Below are positions 55,972 through 64,000 of a stretch of 64,000 nt of DNA, piece by piece; the stretch's first letter is position 1, and every line of letters starts with the position of its first letter. The position numbers and the translations under genes are program-made. This DNA comes from Rugalucina vietnamica (taxonomy: Eukaryota > Mollusca > Bivalvia > Lucinida > Lucinidae), in the NCBI GenBank assembly GCA_964017185.1, contig OZ024875.1, forward strand, positions 51,229,986 through 51,293,985, read 5' to 3'. The notes beneath the pieces were generated by a model. That model was not told where the DNA came from, made no database searches, and was given only the letters and a program-made list of their open reading frames with translations.

Positions 55972-58900
55972 ATGGCTGAATTAAAAATTCTAACTGTAAA
56001 CTGTCAGGGAATTGGATTGCTCCCAAAACGCACAGATGTTTTACATTACCTCAAAGAAAACGGGTGTCAAATATACTGTCTGCAAGACACGCATTTTAGC
56101 CCTGGTGTTGATGAAAAGTATGTTCGTTCCCATTGGAATGGTGACTGTTACTTTAGTTCTTTTAAATCAAATGCAAGGGGAGTGGCTATTCTGTTCACTA
56201 AAACATTTGAATATAAAGTACATAAATGCATCAATGACACCAATGGAAATTTTTTATTATTAGACATGACAGCAAACAACAATCGTTTTACTCTAGTAAC
56301 TATATATGGTCCGAACACAGATAACCCTCAGTTTTTTGAAAATATTTCAAATAATAATAAACACTTAATAGATCCATTTAGAGATGAACATGCGGATTTA
56401 AGAAGGTACACTTGGAGAAGAAAACAACCGTTTCAGCAAGCTAGACTTGACTTCTTTTTAATCTCAGAAGATCTTTTAACATCTGTTAAAAAGTGCATAA
56501 TAGAAAATAGTTATAGATCTGATCATTGTCCAGTACTACTTAGTTTGTGTTTTAAAAAATTTGTTAAAGGTAAATCATTGTGGAAGTTTAACAACTCTCT
56601 ACTAAAGGATACTGAATACTTAGAAAATATTAACAAGAAAATAGAAGAAGTTAAATTACAATATAGCCTTCCAATTTATAACAATGAAAACTTGCAAAAT
56701 ATTCCTAATTCTGAAATTCCATTTACCATAAATGATCAGCTTTTTCTGGACACATTACTAATGGAAATACGAGGGCAAACCATCTCTTTTTCATCATATA
56801 AAAAGAAACAAAATGACCAAAATGAAAAATTATTAGCAGAAAAAATATTAAAACTTGAGCAAAATCTTACCGAGGATAAAATGGAAGAACTAGAAAATCT
56901 TAAATTAGAACTGACAGAATTGAGACAAATCAAAGTTAAAGGTGCAGTTATTAGATCCAGGGCCACAAATCTATTAGGAGGCGAAAAGCCAACAAAATAT
57001 TTCTGTTCTCTAGAAACTCATAATTACTTAAGCAAAATAATACCAAAGCTAGAAACTGCTGATGGAAAAATTATAACTGATCAAAACGATATATTAAAGG
57101 AAAGTGAACTTTTCTATAAAAATTTATATAGTAATAAAGATGATACTTCAGCAGAAATCAATGTAAAAGAATACTTAAAAGATCTTAATGTTCCTAAGCT
57201 TACTGATAATGAATCAAATCAATTAGAAGGAACTTTAACATTACAAGAGCTGACTAATGCATTACGTAATATGAAAAACAATAAAAGTCCTGGTACAGAT
57301 GGCTACTCATGTGAATTTTTCAAAGTGTTTTGGAATAGATTAGGTAGTTTCGTACTGCGCTCAATCAATCATAGCTATGAAATAGGAGAATTATCATTAG
57401 TACAAAAACAGGGAATTATTACCCTTTTACCAAAAGAAAACAAATCCAGGCAGAAATTAGCAAACTACAGACCAATATGCCTATTAAACACAATATATAA
57501 AATAGCTTCTGCTTCAATTGAAAACCGCATTAAAACTGTTTTAGATAAACTAATTCATAAAAACCAATCTGGATTTATTTCAGGAAGGTATATTGGTGAT
57601 AATACACGATTATTATATGATTTGATGCAATTTGTAGATGAAAATAATATACCAGGTCTGTTGTTACTTATTGACTTCGAGAAAGCATTTGATTCTTTAT
57701 CTTGGTCATTTTTGCGAGAAGTGTTGAGTTACTTTAATTTTGGTCCTTCTATTATCCAGTGGATATTTACATTCTATGACAACACACAGGTAACAATCAA
57801 TCAAGGTGGCAATCTTTCTTCCTTCTTTAAAACTGAACGGGGCTGTAAACAGGGCGATCCAATTTCACCATATTTATTTATACTTTGTGCTGAGATTTTA
57901 GCCATAAAAATAAGAAATAATGAAAAAATTAAAGGGATAAAAATTAATGATAAAGACTTTGTTCTTACACAATATGCTGATGATACAACAGTTATTCTAG
58001 ATGGTTCTGAAGATTCCCTTAACGAAACACTATATGAACTTGACGAATTCGCAAAAAAATCAGGTCTTAAAGTCAACTTCTCAAAAACACATGTAGTATG
58101 GATAGGTTCTAAAAAGTACAGTACTCAGTCAATAAAAACAAGATGGAAATTACAGTGGGGGGTAACTAGATTTAAAATGTTAGGAATTATTTTTGACACT
58201 GATCTTACAAAAATGTTAACCCTTAATTTCTCTGAGAGAATATCCAACATGAAAGCCAAAATAAAATACTGGAAACGCAGAAACTTAACCCCATTAGGAA
58301 AAATTACTATTATCAAATCTCTTCTACTTCCCAGTTTTAACCACCTATTTCTATCACTTCCTAATCCAGAGGATAAAATTTTAAAGGAAATGAATGAAAT
58401 ATTTTATAATTTCATCTGGGAAGGCACTAACAGAATAAAAAAGACAGTTATATGTCAAGAGTACAGTGAAGGTGGGTTAAAAATGATAAATATTGAAGAT
58501 TTCATAACTGCTCTAAAAACAACTTGGGTGAGAAAATTGATTATAAATAACAGTCTTTGGAGCACAATCCTTCAGCCGTCTGTAAATGTTCAATCCCTAC
58601 TTACTTTAGGTACAACATACATCACTGAAAATATTCTACGGAAAACCAAAAACAGATTCTGGAAAGATGTCTTCCAATCTCATATAAAAATATCAGAAAA
58701 ACAAACACCAACAGACATAGATCAATTCCAAGCAACTCCATTATTTCTCAACAAAAATATTAAAATAGGAAACAATCCAGTGTATAATAAATCTTGTATT
58801 AAAAATGGAATCTGTTATATCAATGATATTACTAAGGCGGATGGTAATCTCTTAACATATGATGAATTGAAGCAAGCATACAACAACATTAATATTAACT

Positions 58901-59439
58901 TCTTACAGTACTCAGGGCTTGTAAGATCAGTCCAAGATTGGAAGAAAACATTGAACTTAAATAACATAAAATACAAAGTAGAAACCCCTATTTTACCTTT
59001 TGCATTTAAGATATATTTAAAAAGTATAAAAGGCATACAAGACATGTATAAACTGCTAAATAACAATAAAGAAATCCCCAGTGGAAGAATAGCATGGAAT
59101 AAAAAATATTCAGTTGACAACAATGAGTGGAAAATAATCTTTAACGAACCATTTAAAATCACCAAAGACACAACAATGCAATGGTTTCAAACCAGAATTA
59201 ATCATAAAATTTTAGCTACAAACAAACTCTTATGTAAAATAAAAGTTAAAAAAATGACCCAAAATGCTCGTTCTGTGCTATATCCGAGGAAACCATTGAG
59301 CACCTCCTATGGGAGTGTAATTATGTTAAAGACTTTCTACGTGAGGCTATTAACTGGCTCAGTGAACATAATATACATATACACCTCGAGGAAAAATCAT
59401 TTCTCTTTGGATTATTTAAAAATCAAGATAATGAAGTGA
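55972..59439 (+). CDS. L1-like ORF2: endonuclease (deleted) and reverse transcriptase
   Basis: 1,155 codons from ATGGCTGAA. The N-terminal APE-type endonuclease starts normally (ILTVNCQGIG, CLQDTH) and ends normally (RRYTWRRKQPFQQARLDFF, SDHCPV). Between IYGPNTDNPQFFENI (about 111-125) and HLIDPFRDEH (131-140), however, the segment that carries the GD(F/W)N motif is missing, in frame. RT motifs are complete: NNKSPGTDGYS, LLIDFEKAFDSL (Asp568), GCKQGDPISPYLF and YADD at 668-671. The frame shifts near 59,248, and the last ~60 residues are aberrant. Predicted: RT-competent palm, endonuclease-dead. Confidence 0.85.
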   Translation: MAELKILTVNCQGIGLLPKRTDVLHYLKENGCQIYCLQDTHFSPGVDEKYVRSHWNGDCYFSSFKSNARGVAILFTKTFEYKVHKCINDTNGNFLLLDMTANNNRFTLVTIYGPNTDNPQFFENISNNNKHLIDPFRDEHADLRRYTWRRKQPFQQARLDFFLISEDLLTSVKKCIIENSYRSDHCPVLLSLCFKKFVKGKSLWKFNNSLLKDTEYLENINKKIEEVKLQYSLPIYNNENLQNIPNSEIPFTINDQLFLDTLLMEIRGQTISFSSYKKKQNDQNEKLLAEKILKLEQNLTEDKMEELENLKLELTELRQIKVKGAVIRSRATNLLGGEKPTKYFCSLETHNYLSKIIPKLETADGKIITDQNDILKESELFYKNLYSNKDDTSAEINVKEYLKDLNVPKLTDNESNQLEGTLTLQELTNALRNMKNNKSPGTDGYSCEFFKVFWNRLGSFVLRSINHSYEIGELSLVQKQGIITLLPKENKSRQKLANYRPICLLNTIYKIASASIENRIKTVLDKLIHKNQSGFISGRYIGDNTRLLYDLMQFVDENNIPGLLLLIDFEKAFDSLSWSFLREVLSYFNFGPSIIQWIFTFYDNTQVTINQGGNLSSFFKTERGCKQGDPISPYLFILCAEILAIKIRNNEKIKGIKINDKDFVLTQYADDTTVILDGSEDSLNETLYELDEFAKKSGLKVNFSKTHVVWIGSKKYSTQSIKTRWKLQWGVTRFKMLGIIFDTDLTKMLTLNFSERISNMKAKIKYWKRRNLTPLGKITIIKSLLLPSFNHLFLSLPNPEDKILKEMNEIFYNFIWEGTNRIKKTVICQEYSEGGLKMINIEDFITALKTTWVRKLIINNSLWSTILQPSVNVQSLLTLGTTYITENILRKTKNRFWKDVFQSHIKISEKQTPTDIDQFQATPLFLNKNIKIGNNPVYNKSCIKNGICYINDITKADGNLLTYDELKQAYNNININFLQYSGLVRSVQDWKKTLNLNNIKYKVETPILPFAFKIYLKSIKGIQDMYKLLNNNKEIPSGRIAWNKKYSVDNNEWKIIFNEPFKITKDTTMQWFQTRINHKILATNKLLCKIKVKKMTQNARSVLYPRKPLSTSYGSVIMLKTFYVRLLTGSVNIIYIYTSRKNHFSLDYLKIKIMK

Positions 59440-59642
59440 ATAAACTTGTTCTGATGGAAATAAAGTATTATATATATTTCGCTAAATGCAGTAAAAATAA
59501 TCTCAGGCTTTCTGTATTAAAACAAAGACTTAAGCTTGTATATCAAACCCAGCAATATGCTTCTATTTTAGAAAATAAATATGAAACATTCCAGGTAAAA
59601 TGGCAAAATTTCCACAATCTATTCATATATGAGGCAAAATAA
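59253..59642 (+). pseudogene. ORF2 C-terminal region in the -1 frame
   Basis: From the A7 run at 59,248-59,254 the -1 frame gives NDPKCSFCAISEETIEHLLW and continues through EKSFLFGLFKNQDNEVNKLV to a stop at 59,640. This is the expected CCHC-type tail (C-x2-C, H, C) of Tx1/L1 ORF2. One extra A in the run would restore a continuous ORF2, so this is a single-base frameshift at a homopolymer. Confidence 0.8.
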
Positions 59643-60026
59643 GGAACCTAAAATAAATGTTTAAAAACAGTTTCTATTGTGAATCCCTTCAGAATCTTAA
59701 TCAGAATTCCAATTAGATTCTATTTACATCAAGCAGATGCTATCAATAAGGTCCAGCTCATCCCATATCTTTTTCACTCTATTTCCTCACTTACTCCTCT
59801 TCGTTTCCCAAAATTACTCCTCGTAATGACAATTCTTAGCATGTATGATAATTATGTTCACATATACATTTGTATAAAAAAGGAATTGCTATTGTAAGTG
59901 TGAGAGGTGTGTGAGAGATAATATCATTCATATAATATAATTGTAAGATGTGTAGAGGGATGGTCCTCCCCGACCCTCTGCATGTCATGTTACGGGGAGA
60001 TTAAATGGGCTACCAGTTGGTAGCTG
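59643..60026 (+). other. 3' UTR of the L1-like element
   Basis: 384 bp from the ORF2 stop to the poly(A). It ends with a GGTCCTCCCCGACCCTCTGC block and AGATTAAATGGGCTACCAGT, a possible polyadenylation context (ATTAAA at about 60,000). No coding. Confidence 0.6.
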
Positions 60027-60052
60027 AAAAAAAAAAAAAAAGTTTATGTAGG

Positions 60053-61575
60053 TCGGCCTGCAAAATTTCTGGGTCTGACGGGGAATTTATTGTGAGCAAA
60101 CAGTCGTGCTCTACTTTTGAGGGAGTCTGGTAGATCATTTATATATGAAAGGAATAGACAGGGCCCTAACACAGATCCCTGGGGAACACCCGACATAACA
60201 GGTATGAGTGGGGACTGTTTACCTTCAACAACTACTGACTGGTTTCTTTCTTGGAGAAATGTTTTTATCCAAGAGACTGCTTTAAGATTTACACCAAAAT
60301 TGAAGAGTTTGTAAATAAGTTGTGATCAACTTTGTCAAAAGCTTTACTGAAATCCGTAACAATTAAGTCGGTTTGTTTTCCATCATCCAAATTATCAATA
60401 TTTCTTGAGTAAAGCTTATAAGTTGGGTCTCACAACTGTGTTTAGAGCGGAAGCCATGCTGGAAGGGGCTAAGAATGTTATTTGAATCAAAATGGGTCAT
60501 GATGTTTGACACCAATATATGTTCCATTAATTTAGCGTCTATATATTATAAGTGAAATTGGCCTGTAGTTGCTAGGTTTGCATTTCAGGCCTTTTTGTAG
60601 ACAGGAGCAACAAGAGCAGTTTTCCAGTCTTCAGGTACTATACCAAATTTGAGAGAGCTTCTGAATACTTTTGTGAGGATTGGTGCGATTTTGTGATGCA
60701 AAGTTCCTTGAGGAGCCTGGGAGAAATTTTGTCCGGCCCAGAAGCTTTATTTGGGTTAAGGTTTAATAGTTTTTCTGTGCCTGTAACAGTAATTGAAATA
60801 TCTGGCGTTTGCTTAATATTTTTGGGGTTTGGTCCCTCGAACCAAAGCTTTAGTTCTGCAAGGATTTTTAAGGAGAGGACTTTGGGTTTGGAGAAAACAG
60901 ATTCAAACTGTTTGTTTAATATTGTGGCTTGTTGGGTAGGGTCTGTTTGTGTTGACCCCTCCGATTTCAGAGGAGATATACCTGTATTTTCAGTGTGTTT
61001 GTGTTTGATGAAGGTATAGAGCTTTTTTATTTTTACATCTATCTGCATCATTACTGAATATAACAGAGTCAAGATATTCCACATAAGATTTCCTAATTCC
61101 TTTTTGAATGATGGATTTGAATTTAGTTAATTTACGTTTGAGTTGTTTGCCTCTTGACTGTTTTACTTTATGGTACAATTTGTCACGCTTGTGGATTTTC
61201 TTTCTGATGGAGCTTGTTATCCAGGGGAGGTCACTTCGAGATCTGGTCATTTTGAAAGGTATGTGAATGTTTGATAGGCGGTCAATTTCAGTTTTAAAGA
61301 TGGACCACAGTTTGTTTGTGGCACTTTCATCTTCACTCTGGAAACTTTCACTAAACGAGTTGATATCAGCTTTAAATTGTTCCCAGTTGGTCTTCCGATG
61401 TAGTTTGATTTTTCTTTTAGGTTGAATTGGGCGACCTATTGGAATAGAAATTTAATGAAAAACAATATCATGGTCAGATGAGCCAAGACGAGGCAGGGTT
61501 TTGGTGGTATGTACCTTACCAGGCTGATTTGTCACAAACAGGTCTAAGATTGTAGACAAAGCAAAAGGGTGATAG
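60053..61575 (-). pseudogene. Upstream part of the CR1/L2/Jockey-type LINE split by the L1-like element
   Basis: Minus-strand order from 61,575: endonuclease end (LDLFVTNQPGKVHTTKTLPR, SSDHDIVF), linker (DLPWITSSIRKKIHKRDKLY), KLYTFIKHKHTENTGISPLK, RT start (LNPNKASGPDKISPRLL), PFQHGFRSKHSCETQL, TDFSKAFDKVDH, then a worn active-site region and ILQADLHKL at the insertion point. Many stops and shifts; long dead. The N-terminal endonuclease is missing. Confidence 0.8.
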
Positions 61576-61632
61576 TGAGAAGATAAAAGGTTACAGGGTT
61601 AAAACAGTTGGTGAGAAAAAATTGTTAAAATC

Positions 61633-61946
61633 TTATGCACCAGTCATTAGTAAGCACGACCCCCACCCCGGGGGCGGGCGATAACCGTGGAAATGAACGA
61701 GGATTTGACTTTCAAATTATCCCAGGTAGGGCGAGGGAACAACCCGGGGTTTGCCCTATATATGCAAAAACAGCAGTGCAATGAAAAACATAACAGACTG
61801 CGGGGGAAATTAGCAGTGGTTTTTCCAACAAATTGCCCTCGCAGGGTAGGGCTTTTAGCAGGGGTTTGAAAAATGAAAACTCAAGGTCTCCGCTTTATCC
61901 CGAGGGGGGGGGATGAGGGGCGTGGTTGTAAATGACTAGTGCATAA
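61633..61946. mobile_element. Short inverted-repeat element, ~314 bp
   Basis: TTATGCACCAGTCATTAGTA at the left matches the complement of the right end (AAATGACTAGTGCATAA), followed inward on both sides by C/G runs (CCCCCACCCCGGGGG; GAGGGGGGGGATGAGGGG). No coding, no clear target duplication. Confidence 0.65.
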
Positions 61947-63246
61947 TGGCGTGAGTGATGCAGTTTACAGAACAGAACAAGACTTTATTGGTAAATACAT
62001 TCTCGCGTAAGCAGATGATACCTCATCTTGATCTCTCCTATTTGGCTCTATGCATTATGGGATCTAGCCGATTTTGGCTAATTGCGGCAATTGAAGAAAA
62101 CAAGAGCATCCCGCATGAATTATCCAGTTGCCATGCGCCAACTGCGACAGGTCAGTGCGTAGAGGGCTACCTGTCAGCAACAATGTTGATAAATATACAT
62201 CTCAGGATACGCGCAGGTAGTATAAGAACTCCTTTCTTGAACGCATCAAGGGTTTACAAACATACGCCCGACTAGGGTAGGACACAGATGGCATTATCCC
62301 CAAAATAGACACTGGAGAAATCAGCACTCAATGACATTTCAAATACACTCCGCAGTTACAAATACCTAATTAAGCATTTTTTCTCAGGCTAACAGGGACT
62401 GGAATGGCCTCCCTGAATCTGTGATTACCTCTGCAGAAGTGTAATGATTGCGTGTGAAAGTTCACTTCTCTAATAAGACATATGGAATAATCGTCCCTGG
62501 TCAAGCCCCACCCCCTAGTGTGATACTGTCAGTTTGGCTTTCACTAGCAATCTTTATTCTAGAATAGTTCAGGATTTCTATAAAGGGGGTTCGAATTTAC
62601 CAAGGGGGGTTCGTTTTCTTCATTTTAACTAGTTTTTTCTTGAATTACCCCATGAAAATGAAATAATTTTGTCCCAGAAGGGGGTTCGAGCGAACCCCCG
62701 AACCCCCTCTTAATCCACCAATGTAGCTACAGAATGTAGTTAGTCAGATAATGATGAGTTTAAGTGCTGCTGAACGTTTTTTCTTCAAAGCGGGGTAGAA
62801 ACCAGACTCTTGTGCGGGGTCGCACCACAAAAATGCTTTTGTGCCATATTAAAACCCATTGGAAATATGTGCAATAGATTTTGTTTGAGCTTGAGAGAGA
62901 CACAAAATCTTATAGAGGATTATTACCCACATCCCTGCAAAGTGAAAAAATGCCAGCAGCTCTTTTAATTGTTGTGCCGTAGCTAGATACTGACACTTAC
63001 TTGCAACACAAGTGGCTTTAGATGGACTCGAGGAACTCAACCAGAGACACGTCTGAATCGGTTAGAATCCAAGAGAAAAAGAGGACGATTCCAGGTGTTG
63101 ATTTGACACGTCAACTTTGCTGGTGGCTCGAGCCAATCAGACTTCTTTATGAAGGTCAAGGACACCTGAAAAGTTAATATGTCCACCGCAGGTCGATGCA
63201 GTTACCACAAGGGAAGTTGTACAATGTACCGAAACACTGGAAGATC
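61947..63246. other. Unassigned region inside the large inverted repeat
   Basis: No recognisable gene. GGGGGTTCGAGCGAACCCCC (about 62,680-62,700) forms a small perfect palindrome. Nothing else stands out. Confidence 0.45.
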
Positions 63247-63349
63247 TATAATATCCCCGTACCTTTGGGAATTAGCACAGTAGGAGGGTCTAGTTAATTG
63301 TCTTTCGAAAGGCGAGTTTTTGCATGCTTATTAAGTTAAATACGTGTGA

Positions 63350-63553
63350 GTCGCGACATGAGAAAACCAACAATCTGCATATGCGAAAACAAAGACACTG
63401 ATCAGCGCCTTTGTTTTCGCTCAACAGATAGTACTATCCCTCTACTTTCTAAATCCAAAATTCCAAGCCTCTAGTTTTCTCCAGTGTCTGTACAGCCTGG
63501 TTTGTGTCGGACCTATACAAAACCACATTGTTAGTTTTCTCGTGTCGCGGCTC
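63350..63553. mobile_element. GAGCCGCG-type MITE in the right arm
   Basis: Bounded by GAGTCGCGACATGAGAAAAC and GTTTTCTCGTGTCGCGGCTC. The internal palindrome is nearly perfect (GCGAAAACAAAGACACTGAT, then CAGCGCCTTTGTTTTCGC). Confidence 0.8.
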
Positions 63554-63818
63554 ATGTTTTGCTTCTTAAGGCTCCTTTTTGCTTACTGTAATCTTGTAAT
63601 ATCATATTAATTGGTCACCATCGCATTTTTAAAATTTATCATGGTACTCGAAATTTCACAGAGCTGACGATTTGCTAATAACTTTGCAATGATGACCAGT
63701 GTAGATCCCTGAAAGATTCGAACATGATTTCCAACAACATATGAAGATATGGAATTAAAAGATAAAGGTTAGATCCTTTGGAAGCAGTGAAAACGTTCGA
63801 ACTTGGGAGGAGGGCGAT

Positions 63819-63863
63819 GGACCATATTGCGTAATTTCAGATATGAAACCATCACAGTGACCC
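63819..63863 (-). ncRNA. Degenerate hammerhead, right arm
   Basis: On the minus strand: stem I GGGTCA, CTGTGATGG in place of CTGATGA, then TTTCATATCT, GAAA, a TT/AA stem III and stem I 3' strand TGGTCC. Stem I still pairs (two G-U), but the core has an insertion, so it is probably inactive. Confidence 0.55.
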
Positions 63864-64000
63864 TCCTCATGAATACTGGCAACGAAACCCAGACGTGTGT
63901 GCTGCCATTTCAAGAATTTACGCCGTGGTAGTCTAGATTAAAGACTTGAATTCTACCTTCATGGGAAAGAGCTTATCCCCTGGGGGTTCTCTGAACTTTT

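Larger units (their letters stand above)
51675..60039 (+). mobile_element. Tx1/L1-like LINE, apparently full-length insertion
   Basis: Flanked by a perfect 13-bp target duplication AAGTTTATGTAGG (51,662-51,674 and 60,040-60,052). It has a 312-bp 5' leader, ORF1, a 3.0-kb inter-ORF region, ORF2, a ~385-bp 3' UTR and a 3' poly(A) (60,027-60,041). The host LINE reading frame is continuous across the two target copies, which fixes both boundaries. Because both ends are present, the copy is not 5'-truncated. Confidence 0.9.
63247..64000 (-). repeat. Right arm of the large inverted repeat, runs off the window
   Basis: Inverted complement of 49,600-50,335 with point differences and a shorter internal spacer. 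The match is still good at the last base, so the arm is longer than shown. Confidence 0.85.

Noticed and set aside
59240..59260. Programmed -1 frameshift in ORF2
   Set aside because: The zero-frame codons before the slip are GTT AAA AAA, so the P-site would re-pair on TAA; this is not a canonical slippery heptamer. Loss of one A in a homopolymer is simpler.
49600..64000. Giant self-synthesising DNA transposon (Polinton-type) bounded by the inverted arms
   Set aside because: No polymerase, integrase, ATPase or capsid-like frames between the arms; the contents are LINEs and short elements.

Overview
Eukaryotic, AT-rich, repeat-dominated DNA. The sequence has only one kind of recognisable host gene, an intact single-exon carbohydrate sulfotransferase present twice. 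Everything else recognisable is transposon-derived. The style of the repeats (Penelope-type and CR1/L2/Jockey-type retroelements, a Tx1/L1-like LINE, GAGCCGCG-type short inverted-repeat elements, hammerhead-ribozyme tandem units) suggests a marine invertebrate, most likely a bivalve or other mollusc. The species is not determinable by eye. I saw no prokaryotic operons, tRNA or rRNA genes, CRISPR or virus genes.

Layout. (1) 72-15,241 (copy A) and 15,622-29,460 (copy B) are a tandem segmental duplication of about 14-15 kb. Each carries, in order, a ~175-bp tandem repeat, a mariner-like inverted-repeat element with a TTAA-flanked hairpin inside it, a tiny SINE stub, a 5'-truncated Penelope-like insertion, a three-unit hammerhead-ribozyme array, a 41-bp-TIR foldback element, an 82-bp E-box repeat and the sulfotransferase gene. 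(2) 29,460-32,085 is a nest: a LINE relic, then a Penelope-like copy split by another LINE with a 10-bp target duplication. (3) 32,086-38,455 (copy C) is a partial, older copy of the same unit without the sulfotransferase and without the ribozyme array; fragments of a still older copy (D) lie at 39.8 and 42.3-42.7 kb. (4) 40,534-44,118 holds the two longest Penelope-like copies, with reverse transcriptase coding on the minus strand. (5) 44,151-45,165 is a 21-bp minisatellite interrupted by a single ribozyme unit. (6) 45,319-49,067 is a foldback element with ~480-bp inverted arms and two tandem 145-bp palindromes in the middle. (7) 49,600-64,000 is bounded by inverted ~740-bp arms; inside lies a minus-strand LINE relic split by an 8.4-kb Tx1/L1-like element (51,675-60,039) with a 13-bp target duplication.

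The most interesting system is the hammerhead array. Units of ~350-375 bp each contain a 46-nt sequence that folds as a hammerhead with three stems and the two catalytic core strands. The arrays sit in A and B, a precise empty site is visible in C, and a solitary unit with an identical 46-nt ribozyme sits at 44.9 kb. This is the architecture of a retrozyme, a non-autonomous element thought to move through self-cleaved circular RNA, and Penelope-like reverse transcriptases, the suspected partners, lie in the same window. Only the middle unit of each array keeps the catalytic core.

The copies also date each other: the SINE stub, the Penelope insertion at 5.8 kb and the ribozyme array are shared by A and B but absent from C, so the A/B duplication is the youngest event.
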